Shown: positions 41,947 to 51,861, counted from the stretch's first letter. The stretch: DNA of 64,000 bases from Halostreptopolyspora alba (GCA_003725585.1 RJMB01000019.1:45612-109611); one strand, 5' to 3'. A program made the numbers and translations. The notes: generated by a model not told the origin, from the sequence alone.

Positions 41947-42783
41947 CTACGACGCGACCCCGGCCGACCCGAGGATCGCGGACCCCAGCTCGCCGAGGTG
42001 CGGGTACAGGCCCACCGCCAGGACACAGAGGACGACCAGCGCGATACCGCCCCCGACCAGCCACCCACGGCGCGCGTGTCTGAGCAGGTCACTGACGTCG
42101 GTACGGTCCCGCCCCGGTGTCATGCCGAAGACCGTGGCGCGGCCGAGGCCCGATGGGCGGTGGCCGCGCAGCACGGCCTCGCCGGTGTTCGGATCGACTC
42201 CGAGCTCCCCGGTCACGGCGACCTGTTCGCCCTCCTCCAGGCGCCACTCGGCGAACTCCACCGCACGCAGCGGGTAGGAGCCCTGGATCGTCTCGCCCAG
42301 GTCGGGAAGCCTGCGCCCCACCCTGCGGGTCACCGGCGGCAGCACCGGTCCCGAGCCGAACCGGCCCGGCTGCGGCTCCCGAAGTGTCGCCGACGGCGGA
42401 CGGCCGTAGCAGACCAGCTGGTCGGGCTCCACCCGCACCCGGTTCCCGTCGTCCACGACCGCGAACGCTGCCGCGGCCTGGGCGTGGCTGGGCAACGTCG
42501 GGACGGTGCCCAGGCTGAGCCACCGCCGCAGCGGGCGCATCCGCAGTGCCCACCAGGCGCACGGGCGCTCACTCACCGGGGCGATCGGTGGCCCCTCCGC
42601 CGGAGGGGCGGCGTACCCGCGTACGGTGACCAGTCGGTTCCGCCCCGGCGAGGCCGTTCGGGACGCCTCCGTGGCGGTGAGCGCCACCGTGCCACGCACC
42701 ACGGCGGCCAGGCGGCCGGACCGCTGCGCCCCGTGGAGGATGACGACACTGAACAGGGCGGCCACGGGCAGCAGGAACATCAT
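41947..42783 (-). CDS. GIDE-like (E3 ligase-type fold) membrane protein
   Basis: 278 residues. One N-terminal helix (MMFLLPVAALFSVVILHG), a soluble middle with VTVRGYAAPP and RPCAWWALRMRPLRRW resembling the GIDE domain, and a C-terminal helix (RGWLVGGGIALVVLCVLAVGLYP). The bacterial proteins have no RING domain, so ligase activity is not implied. The start is ATG at 42783, followed by a second ATG; an AAAGG site is upstream. Function is unknown. Confidence 0.7.
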   Translation of the reverse strand: MMFLLPVAALFSVVILHGAQRSGRLAAVVRGTVALTATEASRTASPGRNRLVTVRGYAAPPAEGPPIAPVSERPCAWWALRMRPLRRWLSLGTVPTLPSHAQAAAAFAVVDDGNRVRVEPDQLVCYGRPPSATLREPQPGRFGSGPVLPPVTRRVGRRLPDLGETIQGSYPLRAVEFAEWRLEEGEQVAVTGELGVDPNTGEAVLRGHRPSGLGRATVFGMTPGRDRTDVSDLLRHARRGWLVGGGIALVVLCVLAVGLYPHLGELGSAILGSAGVAS

Positions 42784-43027
42784 GTCGGAGGTGCCTTTCG
42801 ACAGCGCGGGACGCGGTCCCGGGGGCCGAGCATGGCGGCGCGCGCTGGGGCCGGTCGTGCGGGCGTCGCGGTTGGCGACGGTGGCGGAGGCACCGCGATG
42901 GTACCCGGGCACGGTTCGGCGGGCGGGCCTCTCCCGTCCGCCACCCGGGCCACCGCGGCGGGGCAAACGCGAAACTTTGCTCAGCGAACCCTCCCCAACA
43001 GCGGCCACATCACTGATACTCAGCAGA

Positions 43028-45805
43028 GTGAGGCACAGTGTTACCCACGCCACTATCCCGGCGGAGCCGCGCGGCCGGACCGAGGAGACGGCCCGTCTGG
43101 CGTCGATCCTGGGCGACGCGCGTCGCGGCCGGTCGGGCTCGCTGATTCTCCTCGGCGCGCCCGGCGCCGGGAAGTCGACGCTGCTCAGCAACGCGCACGA
43201 GGACGCCGCCGGTCACCTGCGACTGTTCGCGACGGGGGTGGGTCCCGAAGCCGATCTCCCCTACGCGGGGCTGCAGCAGCTGCTGCTGCCGGTCGCCGGT
43301 CGCGCTGGCGAGCTCCCCGAAGAGCAGCGAACCCTGGTGCGACGGATGATCGACACCGGCCGGGTGGCCGAGACCGACCGGTTCGCGCTGTCGGTGGCGG
43401 TCCTGGAACTGCTGCGGCACCTGGGCCGCGCCGAACCGGTGGCCGCGTTCGTCGACGACGCCCACCTGATCGACGAACCCTCCCTGGAGGCGCTGACCTT
43501 CGTGGTACGCCGGCTGCGCCGCGAGGACCCGGTCACCCTGCTGTGCTCCGCCCGCGACGCCCACAGCAAGCCGGTGCTGCCCGGTGTGCCCGCGCTGACG
43601 CTGGGTCCCCTACCGAAGAGCGCGGTCGCCAAGCTGTTGAGCGATGTCGCGCTGGTGGAGCCCACCGACACCGTCCGCGCCGACCTGCTGCGCGCGGCGA
43701 GGGGAAACCCCGGTGCCGCGCGCAGCATCGTCGACGAGCTGACCAGCGACCAACTGTGTGGCCGGGAGCCACTGCCGAGCCCGCTGCCGCTGGGCCGCGA
43801 CCTGATCGAGAGGTACCTGGAGCACGTCCGCGACCTGCCCGAGCCGACACTGCGGCTGTTGCTGCTCGCCGCCGCCGACCCGGAGCTTGCGGTCGACACC
43901 CTGGTGCGGGCGATGCCGGACACCGGCGGATCGGTGGCCGACCTGGAACCCGCCGAAGAGCGCGGGATCATCCGGGTGCGCGGCGGCCGAGTGGTCTTCA
44001 CCGACCCGCTGCTGCGTGACGCCTACTACCAGGACGCCCCATTGCACCAGCGGCGGTCGGCACACGCCCGGCTCGCCGAGACCCTGGACGAGCAGGGCGA
44101 GGCCGGGCCGCGTGCCTGGCACCGCGCCGCCGCCGCGCGCGGCCCCGACCCGCGACTCGCCGCCGAGCTGGTCTCCCGTGTCGACACGATGTGCGAGAGC
44201 CACGGCTACGAGGCGTCCTCGGTGGCGCTGGAACGCGCCGCCGAGCTCACCCCCGTGTCGCTGCTGCGTTGTTGCCGACTCTCGACGGCGGCCCACCACG
44301 CCTGGCTCGCCGGGGACCCGCACCGCGCCCACTCCCTGCTGGACCGGAACCGGCCGTACACCGTCGACGGCCAGTCCCGCGGCGTGGTCGAGCTGATCCT
44401 CGGCCATATCTCGCTCCGCGGCGACAACGCCATTGACACCCACATCGCGCTGCGGGAGGCGGCCGAGACCCTCGCACCGCACGACCGCCACCTCGCGCTG
44501 CGCGCGATGGTCCGCTCGGCGGAGGCGGCGTCCCTCGCGGGTGACCGGCGGCGACACAGTGAGGCCGCGAAGCGTGTTGCGGACCTCTCCGAGGCCGACG
44601 ACCCGCCGGCGATACTGCTCGGCGCCGCCTACATCATCGGGGCGGACGAGCTCTTCCACGGCGACTATGAGGCCGCGGTCGGCCCGCTGCGGCGGGCCGT
44701 GGCGCTGGCTGGGCGAACCGGGGGACCCACCGAGCTCATCTGGGCCTGCATCTGCGCCCTCCTGCTCGGCGACGAGCCGAGCGCCCACACGCTGGCCACC
44801 AGGGCGGTGGAGCAGGCACGCGCCCGTGGCGCGGACGCCCTCATCCCGCAGGCGCTGGAGTTCTTGGTCTACGCGGAGTTCTGGACCGGCCGGCACGCCT
44901 CCGCGAGCGGCCACTGCCTGACCGGCCTGCGGCTGGCCCGCGAGACCGGCCAGACCAACGGTGTGACCCACCTCACCGCGGCCCTGGCGATGTTGTCGGC
45001 GATCCAGGGGGACGAGGAGACCTGCGCGGTGCGCGCGCGCACCGCCACCGAACAGGGGACCCGCAACAGCCTGGGGCTGCCGGTGGCGCTGAGCACCTGG
45101 GCGCTGGCGTTCTTGGACCTGTCCAAGGGCGCGGCGGGCCCGGCCGCGCACCGGCTACGATCGTTGCCCCGCTGCGGCCCGGGCCAGAGCCACTGGGCGG
45201 TGCAGATGTTGGCCATCCCGCACTTCGTGGAGGCCGCGGTGCTACACGAGCAGCCCGCGCGGGCCACCGCCCCGCTGGCCCAGTACGAGCGCTGGGCCAC
45301 CGCCACCGGGAGCGCGAACGGGCTGGCGCTACTCGCTCGCTGCCGCGCCCTGCTCACCAGTGGGGATGAGGCGCGTGACCTGTTCGAGGAGTCGCTGCGC
45401 CGCCACCGTTCGGGCGGCCACAATGGTGTCGAGTACGCCCGGACCCACCTGCTGTACGGCGCCGCGTTGCGCCGCCAGCGGTCCCCGGGCAGGGCGGTGG
45501 AGCACCTGAACCACGCGCTGGAGATGTTCGAGAATCTCGACGCCAGGATGCTGGCCGGCCGGGCACGCGCCGAGCTGCGCGCCACCGGCGACTCCAGGCG
45601 GGAGGGGAGCCACACGAGCGTGTCGTCGCTGAGCGCGCAACAGGAGCAGATCGCCGAGCTGGTCGCCGCGGGAGCCACGAACCGGGAGGTCGCCGCCCAG
45701 CTGTACATCAGCCCGCGCACCGTGGAGCACCACCTGCGCAACATCTTCGACCGGCTCAACGTGCGCTCCCGTGTCGAGCTGTCACGCCTGATGTCCCGCG
45801 GCTGA
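43028..45805 (+). CDS. LuxR-family large ATP-binding (LAL) transcriptional activator
   Basis: 925 residues from GTG 43028; TTG 42977 is an alternative. Walker A is GAPGAGKST near residue 43, Walker B near VAAFVDDAHLIDEP. A long TPR-like helical middle follows. The C-terminal LuxR helix-turn-helix is SAQQEQIAELVAAGATNREVAAQLYISPRTVEHHLRNIFDRLN. LAL proteins activate operons on nucleotide and small-ligand binding, often for sugar use or secondary metabolism. Neighbours suggest neither strongly; the sugar locus begins 490 bp downstream. A terminator follows the gene. Confidence 0.93.
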   Translation: MRHSVTHATIPAEPRGRTEETARLASILGDARRGRSGSLILLGAPGAGKSTLLSNAHEDAAGHLRLFATGVGPEADLPYAGLQQLLLPVAGRAGELPEEQRTLVRRMIDTGRVAETDRFALSVAVLELLRHLGRAEPVAAFVDDAHLIDEPSLEALTFVVRRLRREDPVTLLCSARDAHSKPVLPGVPALTLGPLPKSAVAKLLSDVALVEPTDTVRADLLRAARGNPGAARSIVDELTSDQLCGREPLPSPLPLGRDLIERYLEHVRDLPEPTLRLLLLAAADPELAVDTLVRAMPDTGGSVADLEPAEERGIIRVRGGRVVFTDPLLRDAYYQDAPLHQRRSAHARLAETLDEQGEAGPRAWHRAAAARGPDPRLAAELVSRVDTMCESHGYEASSVALERAAELTPVSLLRCCRLSTAAHHAWLAGDPHRAHSLLDRNRPYTVDGQSRGVVELILGHISLRGDNAIDTHIALREAAETLAPHDRHLALRAMVRSAEAASLAGDRRRHSEAAKRVADLSEADDPPAILLGAAYIIGADELFHGDYEAAVGPLRRAVALAGRTGGPTELIWACICALLLGDEPSAHTLATRAVEQARARGADALIPQALEFLVYAEFWTGRHASASGHCLTGLRLARETGQTNGVTHLTAALAMLSAIQGDEETCAVRARTATEQGTRNSLGLPVALSTWALAFLDLSKGAAGPAAHRLRSLPRCGPGQSHWAVQMLAIPHFVEAAVLHEQPARATAPLAQYERWATATGSANGLALLARCRALLTSGDEARDLFEESLRRHRSGGHNGVEYARTHLLYGAALRRQRSPGRAVEHLNHALEMFENLDARMLAGRARAELRATGDSRREGSHTSVSSLSAQQEQIAELVAAGATNREVAAQLYISPRTVEHHLRNIFDRLNVRSRVELSRLMSRG

Positions 45806-45832
45806 CCCGCGCTGGTGGAGGCGGCCCCGTGT

Positions 45833-45864
45833 GCCCCCGCCCGGTCGTGTCACCGGGCGGGGGC
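45833..45864 (+). terminator. terminator after LAL gene
   Basis: GCCCCCGCCCGGT (45833-45845) pairs perfectly with ACCGGGCGGGGGC (45852-45864) over a 6-base loop, 28 bp after the stop codon. Confidence 0.8.
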
Positions 45865-46261
45865 GCCACCACTTGGACCCGGCCCACGGACCCGAGGCGA
45901 CCACTGGACGACTCGAGGAAATGGGGGAGCGAGGGCCGGGGCAAGTGGGGGTGGACGCTGACCTCCCCGGAGACGCCGCCATCGGGCGGGCGCGGCCCGG
46001 TTGGGGCCGGCCGTGTTTCCCGCCCGCGCCTCCGGGGAGCGCGTCGTTCGAACGGCCGTCTGGCCTTGGTGTGACCACTATGCGGACCAGAGGCGGGGAC
46101 GCGCATCCGGGAAATCACCGGAGTACGCGCAAGCGTGGGGAGGCGGCGGAGAAGCCTGAGGTGAGGCCGTCGACGCGTAGCCGGCCCGTTCCGTCCACCT
46201 CCGCTGCCGTGCTCGCGACAGCCTCAAGGGTGCCAGGAGGGAAGCGCTTGCCGTAGGCTGG
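45865..46261. other. intergenic region between LAL gene and sugar locus
   Basis: About 400 bp. Short open frames here have atypical composition and no ribosome-binding site, so no gene is called. The only clear signal is the palindrome at its right end. Confidence 0.45.
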
Positions 46262-46277
46262 GGGAAAGCGTTTTCCA
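46262..46277. promoter_or_regulatory. LacI-type operator, site 1
   Basis: GGGAAAGCGTTTTCCA is a near-palindrome around a central CG, typical of LacI/GalR-family operators. It lies about 17 bp before the dehydrogenase ATG and resembles the element at 54394. Confidence 0.6.
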
Positions 46278-46293
46278 AGAAAGGTTGGGCTTC

Positions 46294-47445
46294 ATGGCAA
46301 CCACCACCCTCGGCGTCGCGGTCAATGGGGCCACCGGACGGATGGGCTACCGCCAGCACCTCGTGCGTTCCCTCCTGGCCATCCGCGACGAGGGCGGCGT
46401 CGAGCTTCCCGACGGTCAGCGCGTGCAGCTCGAACCGGTCCTGGTCGGGCGGAACAGCGACCGGCTCGCCGCCATCGCGGCGCGGCACGGCATCGAGCGT
46501 TGGACCACCGACCTTGCCACGGTGCTCTCCGACAACGCGGTCGACATCTACTTCGACGCGCAGGTGACATCCGCCAGGGAGGGCGCGCTGCGCGCCGCGA
46601 TCGACGCCGGCAAGCACGTCTACTCGGAGAAACCCGTGGCCGAGTCCGTCTCCGCCGCGATGGAGCTGGGCGAGCTGGCCGACCGAGCCGGGCTCAGGCA
46701 CGGCGTCGTGCACGACAAGCTGTACCTGCCGGGGCTACGCAAACTACGCCGGCTGGTCGACGGCGGATTCTTCGGGCGGATCCTGTCGGTGCGCGGCGAG
46801 TTCGGCTACTGGGTCTTCGAGGGGGACTGGCAGGAGGCACAACGCCCGAGCTGGAACTACCGCGCCGAGGACGGCGGTGGCATCGTCGCCGACATGTTCT
46901 GCCACTGGAACTACGTCCTGGAGGAACTCGTCGGCGCGGTGAGCGCGGTCACCGCCAAGGCGGTGACCCACATCCCCCAGCGCTACGACGAGGCGGGCCA
47001 GCCCTACAACGCCACCGCCGACGACGCCGCCTATGGCATCTTCGAGATCGAGGGCGGCATCGTCGCCCAGATCAACTCGTCGTGGTGCGTCCGCGTGAAC
47101 CGCGACGAACTGGTCGAGTTCCAGATCGACGGCACCGAGGGCAGCGCGGTCGCGGGGCTGCGCCGCTGCCGGGCGCAGCACCGGGGCTTCACCCCGAAAC
47201 CGGTGTGGAACCCCGATCTTCCGGCGGCGGAACCGTTCCGGGACCAGTGGGTCGAGGTGCCCGACAACGGCGAGTTCGACAACGGGTTCCGGGCGCAGTG
47301 GGAGCAGTTCGTACGGCACGTGGTCGCCGCGGGCGAGCACCCCTACGACTTCCACGCCGGCGCGCGCGGCATCCAGCTCGCCGAGGCGGGGCTGCGCTCG
47401 TCGCGGGAGGGCCGCCGGGTCGAGCTGACCAGCCCCACCAGTTAG
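46294..47445 (+). CDS. Gfo/Idh/MocA-family dehydrogenase
   Basis: 383 residues. A Rossmann start (LGVAVNGATGRMGYRQHLV) is followed by EKPVAESVSAAMELGELA, the EKP motif that holds the catalytic Lys, and an alpha/beta domain with the GGGIVADMFCHWNYVLE His segment. Family enzymes oxidise or reduce sugars and cyclitols with NAD(P). The ATG follows AAAGG. An operator lies just upstream, and a terminator follows in the gap to the convergent LacI gene. It is probably a sugar 3- or 1-dehydrogenase of this locus; the substrate is unknown. Confidence 0.9.
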   Translation: MATTTLGVAVNGATGRMGYRQHLVRSLLAIRDEGGVELPDGQRVQLEPVLVGRNSDRLAAIAARHGIERWTTDLATVLSDNAVDIYFDAQVTSAREGALRAAIDAGKHVYSEKPVAESVSAAMELGELADRAGLRHGVVHDKLYLPGLRKLRRLVDGGFFGRILSVRGEFGYWVFEGDWQEAQRPSWNYRAEDGGGIVADMFCHWNYVLEELVGAVSAVTAKAVTHIPQRYDEAGQPYNATADDAAYGIFEIEGGIVAQINSSWCVRVNRDELVEFQIDGTEGSAVAGLRRCRAQHRGFTPKPVWNPDLPAAEPFRDQWVEVPDNGEFDNGFRAQWEQFVRHVVAAGEHPYDFHAGARGIQLAEAGLRSSREGRRVELTSPTS

Positions 47446-47466
47446 TGCTGTGTCGGTGTGGCGCAC

Positions 47467-47490
47467 TGGCTCCGGGGGCGCCCGGAGCCA
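47467..47490. terminator. hairpin between convergent genes
   Basis: TGGCTCCGGG (47467-47476) pairs perfectly with CCCGGAGCCA (47481-47490) around GGCG, between the dehydrogenase and LacI genes. Confidence 0.75.
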
Positions 47491-47493
47491 GGT

Positions 47494-48543
47494 TCAGCGG
47501 GGGCGCGGTGGTGCCGTGCTCTGCCGCACGATCAGGTCCGTCGCGAGGTCCAGACGCAGGTTCCCGGGGCGTTCCTCGCGGCTGAGGATCAGCGCGAGCC
47601 GGGTCGCCTCCTCGGCCATCTCGGTGAGGGGTTGGCGAACGGTCGTCAGGGGCGGGCCCACCCAGCGGGCCACGGGCAGGTCGTCGAACCCGACCACACT
47701 GAGGTCGTCGGGAATGCGCACACCCAGTTCGCGCGCCGCCTCGTAGAGCCCCATGGCCTGGAGGTCGCTGCCGGCGAAGATCCCCGTTGGCGGGTCGTCC
47801 AGCAGGAGCAGCCGGCGTCCCTCGTCGCGGCCGCCCTCGACGTGGAAGTCGCCGGTGCGGACGAGCGCGGGGTCGTCCGGCAGCCCCGCGGCGTCGAGCG
47901 CGGAGCGGTACCCGTCGATCCGTGCACGACTGCACAGGATGTTCTTGGGGCCCCCGATCACGGCGATGCGCTCGTGTCCGAGGGAGATGAGGTGCCGGGT
48001 GGCCGCGAGCCCGCCGTTCCAGTTGGTGGCGCCGATCGAGGGGAGGTCCTCCCCGGGGTCGCCGGTGGGGTCGACGACGACGAACGGGATGCCGCGGGCG
48101 TCCAGCCGTTCCTTCTGCGCCGGCGCCAGTTTGGACAGAACCAGGATCGCCGCTGTTGACTGGCGTGCCACAACGGCGTCCACCCAGGCGTCGCCGGGGG
48201 TCTGTTCGCCCCCGGACTCCGCGAGTACGACACTGAGCCCCTCGGCACGGGCCACCCGCTCGACACCGCGGATCACCTCGACCGCCCACGCGCTGTCGAG
48301 TTCGTGGAAGACCAGGTCGATGGTTGCCGAACGGCCGCTGCCCGGACCCCGGCGGCGCCGGTAGCCGTGCTGGCTGATGAGCTCCTCGACCCGGGAACGG
48401 GTCTGCGGAGCGACGTCGGACCGGCCGTTGAGGACCTTGGAGACCGTCGGTACCGACACGCCAGCGATTTCCGCGATTTTCGAAATGGTGATCGGCTCGG
48501 GGTCGGAGCTGCCGTGCGAGACCGACGTCTGATCTGCTGTCAC
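47494..48543 (-). CDS. LacI-family transcriptional regulator
   Basis: 349 residues from a GTG start after AGGA. The N-terminal helix-turn-helix is ISKIAEIAGVSVPTVSKVLNGRSDVAPQTRSRVEELI. The periplasmic-binding-like domain includes VVDPTGDPGEDLPSIGATNWNGGLAATRHLISLGHERIAVIGG. It senses a sugar and represses. It is divergent from the sugar-binding lipoprotein gene and convergent with the first dehydrogenase gene. It is the natural candidate for binding the palindromes at 46262 and 54394. Confidence 0.94.
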   Translation of the reverse strand: MTADQTSVSHGSSDPEPITISKIAEIAGVSVPTVSKVLNGRSDVAPQTRSRVEELISQHGYRRRRGPGSGRSATIDLVFHELDSAWAVEVIRGVERVARAEGLSVVLAESGGEQTPGDAWVDAVVARQSTAAILVLSKLAPAQKERLDARGIPFVVVDPTGDPGEDLPSIGATNWNGGLAATRHLISLGHERIAVIGGPKNILCSRARIDGYRSALDAAGLPDDPALVRTGDFHVEGGRDEGRRLLLLDDPPTGIFAGSDLQAMGLYEAARELGVRIPDDLSVVGFDDLPVARWVGPPLTTVRQPLTEMAEEATRLALILSREERPGNLRLDLATDLIVRQSTAPPRPR

Positions 48544-48609
48544 AGCCCAGATCCTACTTGCTTCGCGTGAGCGTAACCGGGGGAACGTGATCCGTCTCTC
48601 AGTGAGGTA

Positions 48610-48638
48610 TTGACCTGCGGGTTCCACGGACGTAAATT
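48610..48638 (+). promoter_or_regulatory. promoter of the sugar ABC operon
   Basis: A -35 TTGACC (48610-48615) and a -10 TAAATT (48633-48638) are separated by 17 bp. The transcript would start about 45 bp before the ATG of the binding protein. The following AT-rich stretch may carry an operator, but no clear palindrome was found. Confidence 0.6.
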
Positions 48639-48688
48639 CATCATCAAATTTGCGATATTAATTCCGATAGTTTCGGAGGCGGGCGAGC

Positions 48689-49960
48689 ATGACCACCCTT
48701 CGGACCGGTGCGGCCGGGGCGCTTGCTGTGACCCTGGCGACCGCTCTCACCGCGTGTGGCGGTGGGGACGACTCACAGATGCAGGTGTGGATGTACCAGG
48801 ACAGCCTCGCCGTGGTGCAGAAGGACGCCGTGGAGAGGTTCAACGAGGACTCCGAGATCGAGGCGGTGGTCAACGAGGTTCCCGGGGACAGCTACGAGGA
48901 CCGGGTACGCACGGTCATGGGCTCCAACGACCAGCCCGACGTCTTCTTCAACTGGGGGGCGGGCAACATCCGCCCCTACGTGGACGAGGAGATCCTGCTG
49001 CCGCTCGACGACCTCATGGAGAGCGAGCCGGAGTTCGCCGACTCCTTCATCCCCTCCATCATGGAGGCCGCCGAAATCGACGGTACCCAGTACGGTGTCC
49101 CCCTGCGCGGCACCCAGCCGGTGCTGCTCTTCTACAACGAGGCCGTGTTCGAGGACGTGGGCGTGGAACCCCCCGAGACCTGGGAGGACCTCCTCGGCCT
49201 GGTCGACACGTTCACCGAGGAGGGGATCACCCCCTTCGCGTTGGGCGGGTCCGAGACCTGGACCATGCAGATGTGGCTGCAGTACCTGGTGGACCGCGAG
49301 GGCGGGGCCGAGGTGTTCAACCGCATCGAGGCGGGAGACCCCGAGGGATGGCGTGACCCGGCGATGCTGCGGGCCGCCGAACACGTCTCGGAGCTGGTGG
49401 ACCGCGGTGCCTTCGGGGACAACTTCGCCTCGGTCAGCTTCACCGAGGGCGCGGCGTCGACGCTGCTGTCCGAGGGCGAGGCGGCGATGCACCTCATGGG
49501 CTCCTGGGAGTACTCCACCCACCTCGACCAGGCACCGGACTTCGCCGAGAACGACCTCGGCTACGCGCCGTTCCCGGAGATGCCCGAAGGCGAGGGCGAT
49601 CCCGCCAACGTGACCGGCAACCCCACCAACTACTTCTCGGTCACCGCCGACAGTGAGTACACCGAGGAGGCGACCGAGTTCCTGCAGATGACCGATGACG
49701 ACGCCTACGTCCAGGACATGGTCGACAACGGTGAGGTGCCCACGACCACCGACGCCGAGGAGTACCTCGACGACAGCCCCAACCCCGAGTTCGCGACCTT
49801 CCAGTACGAGCTGGTCCAGAACGCGCCGCACTTCCAGCTCTCGTGGGACCAGGCCCTCGAACCGGAGGTGTCCACGGCGATGCTGAACGAGATCGAACGG
49901 CTGTTCACCGAACAGATCACCCCCGAGGAGTTCGTCGAGCTCATGGCGGAGAAGCCGTGA
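48689..49960 (+). CDS. sugar ABC transporter substrate-binding lipoprotein
   Basis: 423 residues. Signal peptide with lipobox LTAC near residue 23, so it is anchored outside the membrane. The body fits the family 1 (MalE/UgpB-type) extracellular binding fold: NDQPDVFFNWGAGNIRPYVDEE, PLRGTQPVLLFYNEAVFEDVGVEPPETWEDLL and GEAAMHLMGSWEYS. It has a strong ribosome-binding site (GGAGGC). Its stop overlaps the permease start (GTGA). The ligand is probably an oligosaccharide, given the following GH3 enzyme. Confidence 0.94.
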   Translation: MTTLRTGAAGALAVTLATALTACGGGDDSQMQVWMYQDSLAVVQKDAVERFNEDSEIEAVVNEVPGDSYEDRVRTVMGSNDQPDVFFNWGAGNIRPYVDEEILLPLDDLMESEPEFADSFIPSIMEAAEIDGTQYGVPLRGTQPVLLFYNEAVFEDVGVEPPETWEDLLGLVDTFTEEGITPFALGGSETWTMQMWLQYLVDREGGAEVFNRIEAGDPEGWRDPAMLRAAEHVSELVDRGAFGDNFASVSFTEGAASTLLSEGEAAMHLMGSWEYSTHLDQAPDFAENDLGYAPFPEMPEGEGDPANVTGNPTNYFSVTADSEYTEEATEFLQMTDDDAYVQDMVDNGEVPTTTDAEEYLDDSPNPEFATFQYELVQNAPHFQLSWDQALEPEVSTAMLNEIERLFTEQITPEEFVELMAEKP

Positions 49961-50865
49961 GCGTGACCGCCACACGCCGGACACCACCCGAGAGCTCCGG
50001 CTCCCGGGTGGGGCGTCCGGGAGCCGTCTGGACGCTGCCCGCGCTGCTGTTCTTCGGGGTGTTCGCGGTCCTGCCCATGGGGCTCGTGGGTTACCTCTCG
50101 CTGACCGCCTGGGACGGGCTGGGCAGTCCCAGCTTCGTCGGCGCGCGGAACTGGGAGAGGCTGCTCGGCGATCCCGTGATGCACCAGGCGATGGGCCTCA
50201 GCGTCGCCCTCACCACGCTGAGCTGGCTGGTGCAGACCCCCATCAGCCTGCTCCTGGGGGTGTGGGCGTCCGGGCCGCAGCGCAACCGCGCCATCCTCTC
50301 GGCGATCTTCTTCGTCCCGCTGCTGCTGTCCACCGCCGCGATCGCGATCCTGTGGCGGGCCCTGCTCCAACCCGACTTCGGGCCGCTGGGCCGCCTCGGC
50401 GCGTTCCCCGACCTGCTGGGCGGGTCGACCACGGCGTTCCTGGTCATCGTGTTCGTCACCGCGTGGCAGTTCATCCCGCTGCACACCCTGCTCTACCAGG
50501 GAGGCGCGCGGCAGATCCCGGTCTCGCTGTACCAGGCGGCCGAGATCGACGGCGCCAGCCGGTTCGGAGCGTTCTGGCACATCACACTGCCCCAGTTGCG
50601 CAACACGATCACGACGTCGTCGGTGCTGATGGTGGTCGGGACACTCACGTACTTCGAAACGGTGCTGATCCTCACCGGGGGCGGGCCGGGCACGGCCACC
50701 ACCATCGTCCCCTACCTGATGTACGAGTCCGGCTTCGAGGGCTGGGAGATGGGATACGCCAGCGCTGTCGCGTGCACCCTCGTCGTCGTCGCGACCGCGG
50801 TCTCGCTCGCCATGGTCCGCTTCACCGGGTTCGGCGCGATGCGTAGCACAAGGGAGGGCATGTGA
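49957..50865 (+). CDS. sugar ABC transporter permease (MalF-type)
   Basis: 302 residues with about six TM helices. The EAA loop is QAAEIDGASRFGAFWHITLPQL. The GTG start overlaps the preceding stop. It pairs with the next permease; no ATPase gene is in the locus, so it probably uses a shared MsiK-like ATPase, as is usual for CUT1 sugar systems in actinobacteria. Confidence 0.93.
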   Translation: MSVTATRRTPPESSGSRVGRPGAVWTLPALLFFGVFAVLPMGLVGYLSLTAWDGLGSPSFVGARNWERLLGDPVMHQAMGLSVALTTLSWLVQTPISLLLGVWASGPQRNRAILSAIFFVPLLLSTAAIAILWRALLQPDFGPLGRLGAFPDLLGGSTTAFLVIVFVTAWQFIPLHTLLYQGGARQIPVSLYQAAEIDGASRFGAFWHITLPQLRNTITTSSVLMVVGTLTYFETVLILTGGGPGTATTIVPYLMYESGFEGWEMGYASAVACTLVVVATAVSLAMVRFTGFGAMRSTREGM

Positions 50866-51791
50866 CCGGGATGTCGCAGATGGCCCCGGAACACGGGACC
50901 GAACCCGCCACCCCCACGGCCCCCGCGCCGTCCGGGGCGCCCCCGTCCCGAACCCGGCCCGCACGGGGCTCGTCGCGCCGCCGCCCCAACCTCCTGGCCG
51001 GGGCGGGCGCGTTCCTCTGGCTGCTCGTCGTGGGCGTCCCGCTGTACACCCTGCTGGTGGCGACGCTCCAGCGCAGCGAGAACTACATGGCGTCGAACCC
51101 GCTCGTGCCCCCGGCCGAGCCGACGCTGGACAACTACGTCACCGCCATAGAGAGCGGCCTACTGGGGTTCGTATGGAACACGCTGCTCGTGACGGTCGCC
51201 GTCGTGGCGCTGGTCGTGGCGCTCACGACCACTACGGCCTTCGCCATCGTGCGCGCCCGCACCCGCTGGACCACCGGTGTCTTCCGGGTCTTCCTGATCG
51301 GCCTGGCGATTCCGTTGCAGGCGGTCGTGGTGCCGGTCTACCTGATCATCGTCGAGCTGGGACTCTACGACTCGCTGATGGCGATCGTGCTGCCCACCGC
51401 CGCGTTCGCGCTCCCGGTGTGCGTCCTCATCCTGACCGGGTCGATGCGCGACATCTCCGACGAGCTCTACGAGGCGATGGCGCTCGACGGTGCCGGCTCG
51501 GTCCGGACGTTCGTCCAGCTCGTCCTGCCGATGTCGCGGCCCGGGATCAGCACGGTCGGCGTCTACGCGGCCATACAGGCGTGGAATGGGTTCCTGTTCC
51601 CCCTCGTGCTCACCCAGTCGGAGGAGAACCGCCTCATCACCCTGGGACTCTACGAGTTCCAGGGGCAGTTCCGCGTTGACATCCCCGGCCTGTTGGCCGC
51701 CGTGGTGCTGTCAGCCGTCCCGATCCTCATCGTCTACCTGATCGCGCGCCGCTCCCTTGTCGCCGGCCTCATGGGCGTCGGCGGCAAGTAG
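50862..51791 (+). CDS. sugar ABC transporter permease (MalG-type)
   Basis: 309 residues. A Pro/Thr-rich cytoplasmic start precedes six TM helices. The EAA loop is YEAMALDGAGSVRTFVQLVLPMSRPG. The GTG start overlaps the previous stop (ATGTGA). It forms the second half of the membrane channel, with 70 bp before the GH3 gene. Confidence 0.93.
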   Translation: MTGMSQMAPEHGTEPATPTAPAPSGAPPSRTRPARGSSRRRPNLLAGAGAFLWLLVVGVPLYTLLVATLQRSENYMASNPLVPPAEPTLDNYVTAIESGLLGFVWNTLLVTVAVVALVVALTTTTAFAIVRARTRWTTGVFRVFLIGLAIPLQAVVVPVYLIIVELGLYDSLMAIVLPTAAFALPVCVLILTGSMRDISDELYEAMALDGAGSVRTFVQLVLPMSRPGISTVGVYAAIQAWNGFLFPLVLTQSEENRLITLGLYEFQGQFRVDIPGLLAAVVLSAVPILIVYLIARRSLVAGLMGVGGK

Positions 51792-51861
51792 CCCGTACCC
51801 CGGGCCTCGGGGCGCACCGCACACTCCGCCACAGCGGAACACCGAGCTAGAAAGGCGACAC

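Noticed and set aside
45831..46256. Open frame between the LAL gene and the sugar locus
   Set aside because: No ribosome-binding site, low-complexity residues, and it contains the terminator hairpin.
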